Below, in pieces: positions 8,222 through 17,444 of a stretch of 64,000 nucleotides of DNA (within the stretch, counting starts at the first letter, position 1; every line of letters begins with the position of its first letter). Made by a program: the position numbers and the translations under genes. The DNA lies in contig JAUOZS010000001.1 of assembly GCA_032334055.1 (NCBI GenBank), positions 2,144,501 through 2,208,500 of the forward strand. The letters run 5' to 3'. The notes beneath the pieces are model-generated. The model saw only the letters and a program-made list of their open reading frames with translations. It was not told the origin of the DNA and ran no database searches. Source of the stretch: Selenomonadales bacterium 4137-cl. GTDB taxonomy: Bacteria; Bacillota; Negativicutes; Sporomusales; UBA7701.

Positions 8222-8927
8222 GATGCTCTTCCTCCCATGGTTTTTGATAGTCTTCGTAGCCGTCAGCCCGCCAGTTCTGCAAAATTCCTTCGGAGTAACC
8301 AATCCTGCGGCGGCCGGCGGAAACAGCCATTTCGAGGGATTTTATAATCCAGTCCCGCGGGTAGTGATCTATCAGAGACAGCACTTTTTCGCGGGTGGTG
8401 TCATTGATTATGCCGAACTTGTTCTGCACGAACGTGAACACCTCTGCGACGACTTCCTGCTCGCGCGCGCTAACAACACACTGAGAAGGAATAGAAGTAA
8501 AAGAAGGAATAGGGCGAGTAGTACGCTGCTCCTCACTTAGTACTTCCGTACTGCTCGGTGAGTCCTCACGTACTTGTAGGTTAGTAGTAACCGAGTTATC
8601 ACCTACAGGTGCGGGAATAGTGCTGCCGTTCTCGTTGGGGTGTGGGCTCTGGTGCTTCTTCCAGTTGTTGATTTGGATATACTTGTTGCCGTCGACTTCA
8701 TACCTCGAGACGAAACCTTTTTCGGCCAACTGCTGCATGAGCTCGTCGCCATCGCAGTTGTCATATGGAAGGATTTCGCCTTTGAGTTTACGGGGGCGGT
8801 CTTCAAGGCGTCCGTCACGATCAGCCCAACACCATAACCCGGCAAAGAATAACCTCGCCAGCGGCGATAGTTCGCCGAGGTCTTCGTTTTTAAAAAAGCC
8901 CGGTTTTATGTCTCTTTTTCTTGCCAC
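8127..8927 (-). CDS. Phage replication initiator, DnaD-like domain
   Basis: About 266 residues. The N-terminal half has the wHTH pattern of phage replisome organisers ('ARKRDIKPGFFKNEDLGELS', then 'ARLFFAGLWCWADRDGRLED'). A variable linker is followed by a DnaD-type C-terminal domain near residues 160-230 ('IIKSLEMAVSAGRRRIGYSE', 'ILQNW'). It should bind the phage origin and recruit the loader encoded next. The start is uncertain between GTG codons at 8936 and 8927; the second gives the usual MARKRDIKPGFF start. Confidence 0.82.
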   Translation of the reverse strand: MARKRDIKPGFFKNEDLGELSPLARLFFAGLWCWADRDGRLEDRPRKLKGEILPYDNCDGDELMQQLAEKGFVSRYEVDGNKYIQINNWKKHQSPHPNENGSTIPAPVGDNSVTTNLQVREDSPSSTEVLSEEQRTTRPIPSFTSIPSQCVVSAREQEVVAEVFTFVQNKFGIINDTTREKVLSLIDHYPRDWIIKSLEMAVSAGRRRIGYSEGILQNWRADGYEDYQKPWEEEHRGRGHPQIRRQAKAGHRPGQVDWDAERHTAL

Positions 8928-8986
8928 TTCTCTCACCGTCGCTTCCTAAATAGGGGTACCGAGTCACTTGCCGATAATCAGGGCGG

Positions 8987-9979
8987 CTATGTAGCGCATA
9001 TGGCTCCCTCCCCGGGCTGATAATCCAGGCGCTTCTTCTGCCTGTACGCCTTGCGGTCGAAGTCCTCAAACCTACAGGCCTTCTTCGACCAGTATTTATT
9101 GCACCAGAGTGCCAGTCGGCGGGTGATCTCCGGCGCCTTCCGCTTGTCGTAGACCATTATGAAGGGGTTGGCACCGTATTCGTCGAGGATGTCAACCCGC
9201 CGGCGGTCATCTTCGTGGGTGCTGTTGTAGTTGGTGAGGACGTAGAAGGAAAGGTCGTCGCCCCGTAGGCCCCTGGCCAGCAGCTTCTCTATTCCGCTGC
9301 GGACGATCTGCTCGTCACCGATATGGTCGAAGGCAAAATGGATGCGCCGGCCGTGCTTCATATTGGCGATGTAGTCGGCGGCTTCGTCGGTGACGAGGCG
9401 GATATCAAGTCCCTGGGTGAAGTCCACTCTGTAGCCGTGGTCGATGATCTGCTGGGCCTTCTCCCGCCACAGCGGCGAGGCAAGAAAGTTGTTGTCGAGC
9501 AGCACCAACGCCTTCGACTTGGGGTTCGCGATCTCGACCGGCCAGGCGACGTGCCTGATGTTTCCCTCTTTACGGGGAACGACGCAGAACGGGCAGGTGC
9601 GGATGCATCCGCGGGAGGTAAAGCCGAAGCCGTAGGTTATGCCGTAGAGGTCGTAGTCGGCGGGAAGTGCCTCGATATCGGGCGGCAGGGTTTTTGTTAT
9701 GTCCCAGCCGGTGCCACCGACTTCAACGCCTGCGGCCGCCAGTTTCTTGGCTAGTCTCAATGAGCTCCGCTTCACGGTGTCGTCGAAAATGACCGCTGCG
9801 TAGGCCTTGTCGATGGGGTTGAAAAGATCTTGGCCGAGAAGGTAGTCGTCGGGGTTGCGGTATAGGATTACGTCGTCGCCACGGGCTTTGTGGTAGGCTG
9901 AGAGTTTCATCAGCGCTAAGTTGGGCAGTTTGCCGTCTACTTGGATAAGCGCGACTTGCAAGGTGTCACCCCGCTTCAT
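8987..9979 (-). CDS. Phage radical SAM protein with B12-binding-like N-terminus
   Basis: About 330 residues. 'CIRTCPFC' is the CxxxCxxC cluster motif, preceded by 'GFGFTSRG' as in MiaB/B12-radical SAM enzymes. The N-terminal 100 residues ('VALIQVDGKLPNLALMKLSA') look like a degraded cobalamin-binding Rossmann domain. The substrate is unknown. It is coupled to the PP-loop gene: the ATG at 9979 lies inside its end, and a TTG at 9961 after GCGGGGTG is an alternative start. The neighbouring PP-loop enzyme and C5 methyltransferase suggest a role in nucleic acid or nucleotide modification, which is inference. Confidence 0.8.
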   Translation of the reverse strand: MKRGDTLQVALIQVDGKLPNLALMKLSAYHKARGDDVILYRNPDDYLLGQDLFNPIDKAYAAVIFDDTVKRSSLRLAKKLAAAGVEVGGTGWDITKTLPPDIEALPADYDLYGITYGFGFTSRGCIRTCPFCVVPRKEGNIRHVAWPVEIANPKSKALVLLDNNFLASPLWREKAQQIIDHGYRVDFTQGLDIRLVTDEAADYIANMKHGRRIHFAFDHIGDEQIVRSGIEKLLARGLRGDDLSFYVLTNYNSTHEDDRRRVDILDEYGANPFIMVYDKRKAPEITRRLALWCNKYWSKKACRFEDFDRKAYRQKKRLDYQPGEGAICAT

Positions 9980-10817
9980 AAAAAGTGTCATCTTCGTCTC
10001 CGAAGTTCTCCATCTCAAACAGGTCGAGATAATATTGCTGTTCAGGCGATAACTTCAGACGTCCCATATACCACTCATAAATGGCGTCTCCGCTTTTCCA
10101 TGTGCGCGAGAGCGCGAAGTGTTCGCGTCCGTAAATTTCGTAGAGTTTATTAAATGTCCAGCGATACATGGCGGCAATTTTAGGCCACCGCTTCTCTTCC
10201 ATCTGGCGGTGGGCATTAGACACCAGCGGGCAGAGAACGCATCCGAGACGCTTGAATCCCTGGTCGTATAATGCAGGGTATGGTAATCGCTTTTGGCGAA
10301 TAAGTCCCCAGACATCGGCGTCGGCCCAGGGTGCAATCGGATTTATAATGAGCCGTGATTTCTTTTCATTGGCTATGTGCGCTCTAATGTCGTTTTCTAT
10401 GATCGCCCGCTTTGCTCTTTTGGGGCTCTCGGCCCATCGTATCCCCGTCAAAAGAATCCGGCCCCCCGAGGAGCTTTCTTTCTGGCAACTGCAACAATAC
10501 CGCGCATTCCTGGTTGGAGGCATTTTTTTGTGTAGAATAAGGTTCCACATCGACCACTCTCCACGGTCTTGGGAAACGTCCGGTGCGTACTCGCGCATAT
10601 GGTAGATAAGCTCCGGAGGGTCGACGGTCGTAATTTTGTAGTGAGCGTCATATTTGACACCGGCTTGGTCGGCGCACCATTTGAGGGCGATGCTGTCTTT
10701 GCCGCCGCTGTATGCGAGGTAGTAGCCCTCGGGCGGTTCGTTTTCTTGTAGTATCCTTATGGTGTCAGCGACAGGGTCTGAAAATTTACCTGTGAATAAA
10801 TCCTGCTTTTGATACAA
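9966..10817 (-). CDS. PP-loop / PAPS reductase-family protein (DndC/CysH-like)
   Basis: 283 residues. 'LAYSGGKDSIALKW' (37-42 for SGGKDS) is the ATP-pyrophosphatase PP-loop. Two Cys groups, 'CCSC' and 'CVLC', could hold an Fe-S cluster as in DndC-type enzymes. Plain PAPS reductases have a single C-terminal ECGLH motif, absent here, so sulfate assimilation is unlikely. Relatives include phage and Dnd-type proteins that activate a base or sulfur by adenylation. It starts at TTG after GGAGGTGA and overlaps the methyltransferase gene by 32 bases. Confidence 0.75.
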   Translation of the reverse strand: MYQKQDLFTGKFSDPVADTIRILQENEPPEGYYLAYSGGKDSIALKWCADQAGVKYDAHYKITTVDPPELIYHMREYAPDVSQDRGEWSMWNLILHKKMPPTRNARYCCSCQKESSSGGRILLTGIRWAESPKRAKRAIIENDIRAHIANEKKSRLIINPIAPWADADVWGLIRQKRLPYPALYDQGFKRLGCVLCPLVSNAHRQMEEKRWPKIAAMYRWTFNKLYEIYGREHFALSRTWKSGDAIYEWYMGRLKLSPEQQYYLDLFEMENFGDEDDTFYEAG

Positions 10818-13059
10818 TCACCTCCACCTCCGTGGGTCCGTCCTCCCTCACCCATACCCCGCCGGCCGTCAGGTCAAAGTAGTCGCCTTTTTCGCTGGCC
10901 AACAGGCAGGTCAGTATCTGGTCGCCTATCGCCCGGGCCGCCGGCGGCGGTACTGCGTTGCCGATCGCCTCTCTCCAGCGGGCGTCTGATTTGCCGGCGA
11001 GCACCAGCGGCTTGCCGTTCACCGTGAGCGGGAATCCCTGCAGCGCCGCCAGTTCGAGTGTCGTAAGCGGCCGGTGCCAGGTGCCGTCCTCGGCGATGAT
11101 TACCCAGACGCCGCTTTCTTTGTCGCCGGGTATTCTGGGATCGGCGACGGAGGCGGGGCTGCACATGGTCCGCATGTTCCCCCTGACGGTTACCGCCGGT
11201 TCATTCCAATTCTGAACGCCATAGGAGGCGGGGTACATGTCGCATTCGAAGCGCGGGTCGGCGATGGAAGAGGCTCCCGCGTGGACGTCGCCGGCGGCAA
11301 GTATAGTGCTGCCGGGCTTGTCCCAGGCGTGGACGCCGAGGGCGCCGTTCCTGATGTTGTTCCCTAGCCTGGGGTCGGCGATGGTGTGCCCGCCGCAGCT
11401 AGGCGAGTGGCCGCTCGTGATGGTACCGGATGGCGTATCCCATGGGGTGACACTGTAGCTGTGGTTATAGTAGCCGGCGGCGTGCTGGACGCGGGGGTCG
11501 GCGATCGACTGAGCGCCTGATTGGATATCAGGAATGCCGGTGACGCACGTGGCCGGCTTGTCCCATTCGCCGAGTTGGAACATGTTGTGATACCCTTTCT
11601 CCCTGGCCAGGCGCGGATCAGCGATGCAATGCCCTCCGGATGACGGCCCGGTCCCTCCTGTGACGGTAGTCGCCGACGCGTCGAAGGCCTGAACATTATA
11701 GAGGTTGGTACGGTCGCGGCCATTGGTGCTCTTGATGTTCACGCGCGGATCGGCGATAACATGGCCGCCGCAGCTGGGGCCGGTGCCGCCCGCTACCGTG
11801 CCGGCGGGTCCATCCCAGCCGGTAACGGTATAGGCGTGGTTGAATTTCGGAGATTTCGGATCGAGGCGCGGGTCGCCGACGCTCAGTGCTCCATTGTTCG
11901 GCCCGGCGGCGCCGGTGACCGTCTTCGCCGCGGCGTCCCACTTCCCGACTTGGTAGAGGGCGGCGTGGCCGTCTTTGATATCGAGCCGGGGATCGGCGAC
12001 CGCCGGCGCACCGCTGCCGAATCTTGTTCCCGTGATGCAGGGGGCGGTCTCGTCGAATTTGATTACCCGGTAGACGCTGGGGTGGCGGCTCTCCCTTTCG
12101 TTCAGCCTCGGGTCGCTGACGGCCGCCGGCGTGCTGCCGCCTATGCTGGTGTTGCCGGTTACGGTGCCCGATGGGCCCTGCCAGTCCATAACGCCCATTG
12201 TGCTGCTGCGGGGGATATGCTCCAGCCGGTACTGCTCCGGGGCGATCTTCTGCAAGTCTCGCCAGTCGCCGCCGGCGGGGATGAGCGCCAGGCGCACCCA
12301 GGTTTTCCACTGGAGGCGCGGGAGGCGGTGCATAGGGCCGCAGCTGGGGGCGTCGGGCAGGGGTATGGGGCCGATGATGTCGCCGATGGTGCGGAGCTTC
12401 AGTTTCGGCGGCTGGTAGAGGTAGGCCGGGACTTTGGCTTCGTTGCGGGCTACCAGGAGAAAGCGTTTCCGCCGCTGGCCGAGGCCGCCGAGCTCGCCGC
12501 AGTCGTGGTCGCCGCCGTGAAATACGTAGCCGTAGCGGCCGAGTATCTTCTTTACCTGCTTGACGAGGAACGCTCCCCTGGTTTTGATCATCGGTACGTT
12601 CTCGATCAGGATGAACGCCGGCAGGTCTTCCTCGAAGGCCCGCATCGTGAGGCCCATGGAGCGGACCACTAGTCGGTTGAGGGCCTGGTACTTGTCGCTG
12701 GCCGCGCTCTTGCTGGGCAGGAGGCCGCTGAATCCCTTACAGGGGGGCGAGAGGAATACGACGTCTGGGTAATCGCCGGCGGCGCGGTAGAGGTCGTAAG
12801 GGGTGACTTCCCGCCAGTCCTCGGGAGGCTCTTTGCCGTGGAAGGCGATATAGTCGGCCCGGTTGAAGAGGTCCATGCGGACGGCCGGGGCGTCGGTGAG
12901 ATATTCGAAGTCTTCGCAGCAGAGCGGGTCGCAGTCGATGCCGGCCAGGGTGGTAAATTTGGCGACGGCACCTTTGTATTCGCCGACGGACTCTTGCATG
13001 CCGACCGCTGCGCCGCCGCTGCCGCAGAATAGGTGTAGAGCTTTGTAACGGTTCATCAT
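10786..13059 (-). CDS. DNA C5-cytosine methyltransferase with nine-fold repeat in the target-recognition region
   Basis: 757 residues, against 330-450 for typical enzymes. Motif I 'FCGSGG' (11-16), motif IV 'SPPCKGFSG' with catalytic Cys107 (PCK instead of the usual PCQ), motif VI 'ENV' (153-155), motif VIII 'QRRKRF' (195-200), motif IX 'RPLTTLELAALQGFP' (about 663-677) and motif X 'GNAVPP' are all in order, so it should be active. Between motifs VIII and IX lie nine tandem units (291-642), where target recognition normally sits. It probably protects phage DNA against restriction. It overlaps genes on both sides. Confidence 0.9.
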   Translation of the reverse strand: MMNRYKALHLFCGSGGAAVGMQESVGEYKGAVAKFTTLAGIDCDPLCCEDFEYLTDAPAVRMDLFNRADYIAFHGKEPPEDWREVTPYDLYRAAGDYPDVVFLSPPCKGFSGLLPSKSAASDKYQALNRLVVRSMGLTMRAFEEDLPAFILIENVPMIKTRGAFLVKQVKKILGRYGYVFHGGDHDCGELGGLGQRRKRFLLVARNEAKVPAYLYQPPKLKLRTIGDIIGPIPLPDAPSCGPMHRLPRLQWKTWVRLALIPAGGDWRDLQKIAPEQYRLEHIPRSSTMGVMDWQGPSGTVTGNTSIGGSTPAAVSDPRLNERESRHPSVYRVIKFDETAPCITGTRFGSGAPAVADPRLDIKDGHAALYQVGKWDAAAKTVTGAAGPNNGALSVGDPRLDPKSPKFNHAYTVTGWDGPAGTVAGGTGPSCGGHVIADPRVNIKSTNGRDRTNLYNVQAFDASATTVTGGTGPSSGGHCIADPRLAREKGYHNMFQLGEWDKPATCVTGIPDIQSGAQSIADPRVQHAAGYYNHSYSVTPWDTPSGTITSGHSPSCGGHTIADPRLGNNIRNGALGVHAWDKPGSTILAAGDVHAGASSIADPRFECDMYPASYGVQNWNEPAVTVRGNMRTMCSPASVADPRIPGDKESGVWVIIAEDGTWHRPLTTLELAALQGFPLTVNGKPLVLAGKSDARWREAIGNAVPPPAARAIGDQILTCLLASEKGDYFDLTAGGVWVREDGPTEVEVIVSKAGFIHR
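11134..12189 (-). repeat. Nine tandem 39-44-residue units in the C5 methyltransferase
   Basis: Residues 291-642 contain nine units, the first shortened to 28 residues as I delimit them. Each has an aromatic-Asp start (such as 'GWDGPAGTVAG'), a Gly/Ser-rich middle and an end 'x(A/S/G)DPR' followed by Leu/Val/Ile/Phe. The spacers of 10-14 residues before each Trp/Phe-Asp vary in sequence and length. The units are diverged, so they are old or under selection to differ. Confidence 0.85.
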
Positions 13060-15596
13060 CCCGCCTCCCCTTTCACTCCGTCGAGGCGCATCGCGTGCCC
13101 CATGCCCTCGTCGATGAAGTCAAACAGCGTCGGCGCGTCTCTCATCGCCTCGGCCACCTGCATGTATCCCAGGCCGTCTCTGAAGTAATCGCTGTTGAGC
13201 TCGCAGGCCTGTCCATACCGGCCGAGTTTCACGGCCACCATCGGGACCGTCATGATCCCCCCGAACGGGTCGAATACCACCTCTCCGGGGTTCGAGTACC
13301 GGTTTATCAGCCGTTCGACTATATCCAGCTGCAGCGGGCAGACATGCATTTCCCTTCTCTTCTGCGACTGCTTCGTGTTCAGCGTCTTCATTCGGTTGAT
13401 GTCGTCCCATACTCCATCCGTCCAGGATCCGGGAGCGACTACCATGAAGCTCGCCGGCAGTTTGCCGTCCTTGTCGAGCTTCTTGGCCAGGGCGATGTGC
13501 TGGTGGTAGTCGTAGACCGATTCCCTCGAGTATTTGCGGTAAACCGCCTGGAGAGAGTCGACGGGAAGTGCGGCCAGTTCTTCCTTGCTTATCAGCCGGT
13601 CGCCTGACGATCTCCAGTAGCCGTGCGCGTCGATTTGCCACTGTGCCCGGGTGTATTCGTCCTTGGACTTGGCGACTGGCATATCGGCGTAAGCCTTCGA
13701 GGTATCGCTGGGAAGTCGGCGAAATAGCAGGATATACTCCGGGCAGCCGACGCCCATCTTGCTCCCGTCCTTGCACTGCTCCGACCAGCCCAGGCGGTAG
13801 GTCTGATTGTTCTCCCTCACCACGTCGGTGACGACGGTTATGCGGCCCATGTACTGGAAGCCGTGGCGGAGGAAGTGCGCGACTGTGAGGTCGCTGAACG
13901 GGTCAACGGTGGGCATGCCCGTGCCGGTGGCGTTGCCGAAGAGGATACGGTCCTTGACGTGGATGGCGGCTATTCTTCCGGGCTTCAGGATCCGGAGGAG
14001 GTTCGGCGTCAGGAAGTCCATCTGCTCGAAAAACTTCTCGTTATCCTTGTTGTGGCCGAAGTCGTTGTAGGACGGGGTGTATTCGTAATGGTTGCTGAAC
14101 GGGATCGAGGTGACGATCATGTCGATGCTGTCAGCTGTCATCCGTTCGGCTTCGAGGATACAGTCGTTATTGGTGATGGTGAAGTGCTTGCCCTTGACTT
14201 CCACTCTCTCAACTCCGATTGACCTGGCCATTTTTTCAGCTAACGAGGTGCTGGACAGGCCGTGTTTTTTGATGATGGCGGTCATCTTCTTGACCATCGC
14301 GTCATGCTGCCGCCACTTTTCGAGGAGCACTCTGAGGATCTGTCGCTCGCTTTCGGTGTAGATGATGTCGATGATTACCTCCTCCGTCTGAAGGAAGCGA
14401 TAGATCCTGTGAATGGCCTGGATGAAGTCGTTGAATTCATAGTCGATGCCGAGGAAGATGGCTCTGTGGCAGTGGCGCTGGAAGTTGCAGCCCTGGCCGG
14501 AAAGCTCTTTTTTAGTGGCGAATAGCCGGATGCGGCCGTCGCTGAAATCAATTACCCGCTGTTCGCGGAGGTCATAGTCTTGGCTGCCGTAGATGTCGAC
14601 CGCGGCGGGCAAGGCCTTTTTGATCGCATGCCGCTCGGCTTCGAGGTCATGCCAGAGGATAAAACTATCGTCGGAGGAGTTGACGATCTCGGCCATCTTG
14701 GCCACACGGCCGTCGATGCTGTCCCTTTTCTCTTTGGCGGCGTCGGCCAGGGAGACAGCTGCATCTCGCAGGAGTTTGACCTGGCCGTCTCTCTCTGTGC
14801 CGGCGGTGGAGTTGTCGACCGGGATCTCGTGGTAGTTGATCTTCAGAGGTGGCAGTATGTAGCCGGTGTCGTAGAAGCCGAGGTCGGAGGGCGCGGTGAT
14901 GAACAGGGCCCAGGAGGAAAGCCACAGCCAGAATTCGGCCTCCTTGTGCGGGTAGAGGGTGAGATTGTTGGCCTTGGTGCTGTCGCGCTGGAAGAATCTC
15001 GTAAGGGCCTGGCCGGTGTCCATGATCTCCAGGTAGCCGGCGTAGTGGATGAGCTCTTTATAGCGGTTGGGCGCCGGCGTGGCGGTGGCGAGGAGTTTAT
15101 ACCGAACGCCCTTGAACTTGTCGAGGAAGGTCTGATAAGTCTTGCTGCCGTAGCTCCTGAGGACGGAGGCTTCGTCGAGGGCGGTGGCGGTGAAGCATGT
15201 GGGGTCGATATCGCCGTCGCGCACCCGTTCATAGTTGGTTATGAGGATATCGGTTTCAGCCGCGGCGACTTCGGCCATTGTCCTGACGTACTGCGGAGGA
15301 TCCATGCCGAGCAACTGCACGGCGTCGCGGGTGAATTCCTGTTTTACCCCCAGGGGGAGGACTATCAGGGCCTTGCCTCCCTCTTTGGCGATGATGATCC
15401 GGCACCATTCAAGTTCCTGGACCGTCTTGCCCAGGCCGAAGGATTCGAACAGCGCCCGGCGTCCTCCCCTAATGGCCCACCTGACGGCCTCCCGCTGGTG
15501 GGGCTTTAGCGCGGGGTTGATGTCGTCGATCGATATGTCGAAGCCGCTGTCTTTGGCGAGCTCCATTTTGTCGAGTAAAAATTGCTGATAGTTCAT
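13056..15596 (-). CDS. Helicase-DNA methyltransferase fusion
   Basis: 846 residues. Residues 1-430 form a SNF2/DEAD-like helicase: 'ESFGLGKTVQE' (Walker A, 53-58), 'ALDEASVL' (Walker B), 'LLATATPAPN' (motif III) and 'QAIHRIYRF' (motif VI). Residues 465-846 form an N6-adenine/N4-cytosine methyltransferase with 'TSIPFS' (496-501) in place of the usual (D/N/S)PP(Y/F) and a C-terminal 'FDPFGG' (775-780) SAM site, so the domain order is motif IV before motif I. Such fusions occur in phage DNA-metabolism islands. The stop overlaps the C5 methyltransferase start. Confidence 0.85.
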   Translation of the reverse strand: MNYQQFLLDKMELAKDSGFDISIDDINPALKPHQREAVRWAIRGGRRALFESFGLGKTVQELEWCRIIIAKEGGKALIVLPLGVKQEFTRDAVQLLGMDPPQYVRTMAEVAAAETDILITNYERVRDGDIDPTCFTATALDEASVLRSYGSKTYQTFLDKFKGVRYKLLATATPAPNRYKELIHYAGYLEIMDTGQALTRFFQRDSTKANNLTLYPHKEAEFWLWLSSWALFITAPSDLGFYDTGYILPPLKINYHEIPVDNSTAGTERDGQVKLLRDAAVSLADAAKEKRDSIDGRVAKMAEIVNSSDDSFILWHDLEAERHAIKKALPAAVDIYGSQDYDLREQRVIDFSDGRIRLFATKKELSGQGCNFQRHCHRAIFLGIDYEFNDFIQAIHRIYRFLQTEEVIIDIIYTESERQILRVLLEKWRQHDAMVKKMTAIIKKHGLSSTSLAEKMARSIGVERVEVKGKHFTITNNDCILEAERMTADSIDMIVTSIPFSNHYEYTPSYNDFGHNKDNEKFFEQMDFLTPNLLRILKPGRIAAIHVKDRILFGNATGTGMPTVDPFSDLTVAHFLRHGFQYMGRITVVTDVVRENNQTYRLGWSEQCKDGSKMGVGCPEYILLFRRLPSDTSKAYADMPVAKSKDEYTRAQWQIDAHGYWRSSGDRLISKEELAALPVDSLQAVYRKYSRESVYDYHQHIALAKKLDKDGKLPASFMVVAPGSWTDGVWDDINRMKTLNTKQSQKRREMHVCPLQLDIVERLINRYSNPGEVVFDPFGGIMTVPMVAVKLGRYGQACELNSDYFRDGLGYMQVAEAMRDAPTLFDFIDEGMGHAMRLDGVKGEAG

Positions 15597-15671
15597 ATCT
15601 CACCCCGAAAGCATATACTATACCGAGGGGACCTTCTGCCACATCCTCTTGGCCCCTACACCGGCCCGGCT

Positions 15672-17444
15672 TTATGCCGGGCTTTTAACTTTGTTCAGCT
15701 TGATAGCCTTGATCTTCTCGACCAGATTACTCATGTGCTGTGTGGCCACCGTCTGGGCTATAGCGCGGTCCTCTTCGGTCTCCGCCTTGTCTCCCATGAG
15801 GCCGAGGAATTGCTCCGTCTTAAGCCCCAGAGCCTCCTGGATAGTCTCGTCGGAGCCGTCCTCGCTAACGAGGTAATAGCAGAGGATGGAGTTTTCCTGC
15901 CCGATGCGGTGGGCACGGTCCTCGCATTGGGAGTGGATCGCCGGCGACCAGTCCAGCTCTCCGAATACGACGCTGGTTGCGACCTGGAGGCCGTCGAGGC
16001 CGGCCGCCGTCCGGAGAGATATACAGCAGAGGGGCGTCATGCCGCTCTTAAACATCTCCACCGCCTCATTCTTAGCGGCGGCATCTTCCTGGCCGGTGAT
16101 CTTGCCCGGACGGAATTCCCGCAGCTCCTCCATGTAGATGTCGAACACCGCGTGATGGTAGGCGAACAACAGCACTTTTTCCCCGGCCTCCAGCAGCATC
16201 CTGACGAAAGCGCAGACGGCGGAAGCCTTGGCTATTCCGGTAGCCATACGGGCCGCTCCCTCGATCTCCCTCTTCACTCTGCCCTTCTCCAGCATGTCCT
16301 TGATGGCGTCGTAACCTTGGGCCTTCTCGACGGCTTCGCGTATCAGGTTGCTGAATACGGCCTGATCGGATTCGATAGGCTCAACCACTCGACGCTTAGG
16401 CGGCAGCTCGCCGAGAACGTCGGCCTTGGTGTGGCGGATCATCAGGCCCTCGCGCTTTAGGTAGTCGCCGAGGTTAGCCGGATCGGTGACGATATCGCCG
16501 TCGTAGCCATAGCACCATGTTCTCGAAAAGCTCTCCCAGTCCGAGAGGCAATGGAAGTCGATGATGTTCATGACGTTCCATATCTGGCCGCCGCGGCCGT
16601 AAATCGGGGTACCGGATAATCCTATGACATTCTCGGCCTTGTCCGCCACCAGCGAGGCGGCGGAGTATTTCTCCGTTTGCCGGTGCCGGAGCTCCTGGAT
16701 CTCGTCGAAGATCACCGTCTTGAAGCCGTATTCCGGCAGTTCGTTCTTCCAGCCTCGCAGGATGAGGTAGTGCATGATGTAGATGTCAGCAGTCGGCAGG
16801 TCGTAGGGTTTCAGTCCCTTGATGACATGGACGAACGGGGGTACTGCCTTGCCCTTGCTAAACAATGTTGGCGCCTGCCCTATCGACGGCGGGAGGTCGA
16901 GGAATTGGGCAATCTTGTCGAGCCACCCCAGAATAAGGTGCGGAGGAACGACAATCAGGGCCGGCCAGGCGTTCACCGCTGAGAGGAACGCCAGCGCGAT
17001 CGGCGTCTTGCCCAGGCCCATCTCGTCAGCGTCGAGTGTTCGCCGGTTGTGCATCAGGTGGGCCAAGCTTTCCTTCTGGTACTCCCTGAGCGTCCCGGTA
17101 AATGCCGGCGGGGGCGTGACCTTCGTCGGGGCCTTGTTGATGGCCTCCCGCTTTAGGACATGCTGGACGGTTTCCTCATACGTCTGCCGCCACTTCGCTT
17201 CATCGGCGATTCGGAGAGGGTAGCGGAGCATCAGCCAGTTAAGGTCGCCGTTGGTGCGCCGGTTGGTGCGGAAGCGGACGCGGGTGCGGTCATAGGTTTT
17301 GGAGCCGGGAAAGAGGCGCTGCGCGATTTCGATGACGCAGGGCTCCCCTTCTATTTCCCAGTCCTGTTTTCGTTCGTTGAAGGTCAGGGTGCCGTAATAA
17401 TACTCGGCTTCAGAGGGGAACTGCAGGTATTGCGGAACGGTCAT
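15672..17444 (-). CDS. SNF2-family DNA helicase/translocase
   Basis: About 590 residues. It has the SNF2 set: 'DADEMGLGKTPIALAFL' (Walker A), 'VIFDEIQELRHR' (Walker B, DEIQ), 'GLSGTPIYGRG' (motif III) and, in the second RecA domain, 'AGLDGLQVA' with 'SQCEDRAHRIGQ' (motif VI). The N-terminal 110 residues are a separate domain that I do not recognise. The ATG at 17444 overlaps the stop of the nuclease-like gene in ATGA, so I prefer it to the upstream ATG. A SNF2 helicase next to a small PD-(D/E)XK protein is a common phage recombination or replication pair. Confidence 0.9.
   Translation of the reverse strand: MTVPQYLQFPSEAEYYYGTLTFNERKQDWEIEGEPCVIEIAQRLFPGSKTYDRTRVRFRTNRRTNGDLNWLMLRYPLRIADEAKWRQTYEETVQHVLKREAINKAPTKVTPPPAFTGTLREYQKESLAHLMHNRRTLDADEMGLGKTPIALAFLSAVNAWPALIVVPPHLILGWLDKIAQFLDLPPSIGQAPTLFSKGKAVPPFVHVIKGLKPYDLPTADIYIMHYLILRGWKNELPEYGFKTVIFDEIQELRHRQTEKYSAASLVADKAENVIGLSGTPIYGRGGQIWNVMNIIDFHCLSDWESFSRTWCYGYDGDIVTDPANLGDYLKREGLMIRHTKADVLGELPPKRRVVEPIESDQAVFSNLIREAVEKAQGYDAIKDMLEKGRVKREIEGAARMATGIAKASAVCAFVRMLLEAGEKVLLFAYHHAVFDIYMEELREFRPGKITGQEDAAAKNEAVEMFKSGMTPLCCISLRTAAGLDGLQVATSVVFGELDWSPAIHSQCEDRAHRIGQENSILCYYLVSEDGSDETIQEALGLKTEQFLGLMGDKAETEEDRAIAQTVATQHMSNLVEKIKAIKLNKVKSPA

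Noticed and set aside
11700..14600. Long open frames on the plus strand opposite the two methyltransferase genes
   Set aside because: They are shadows of the high-GC minus-strand genes, give low-complexity Arg/Gly/Ala proteins and lack ribosome sites.
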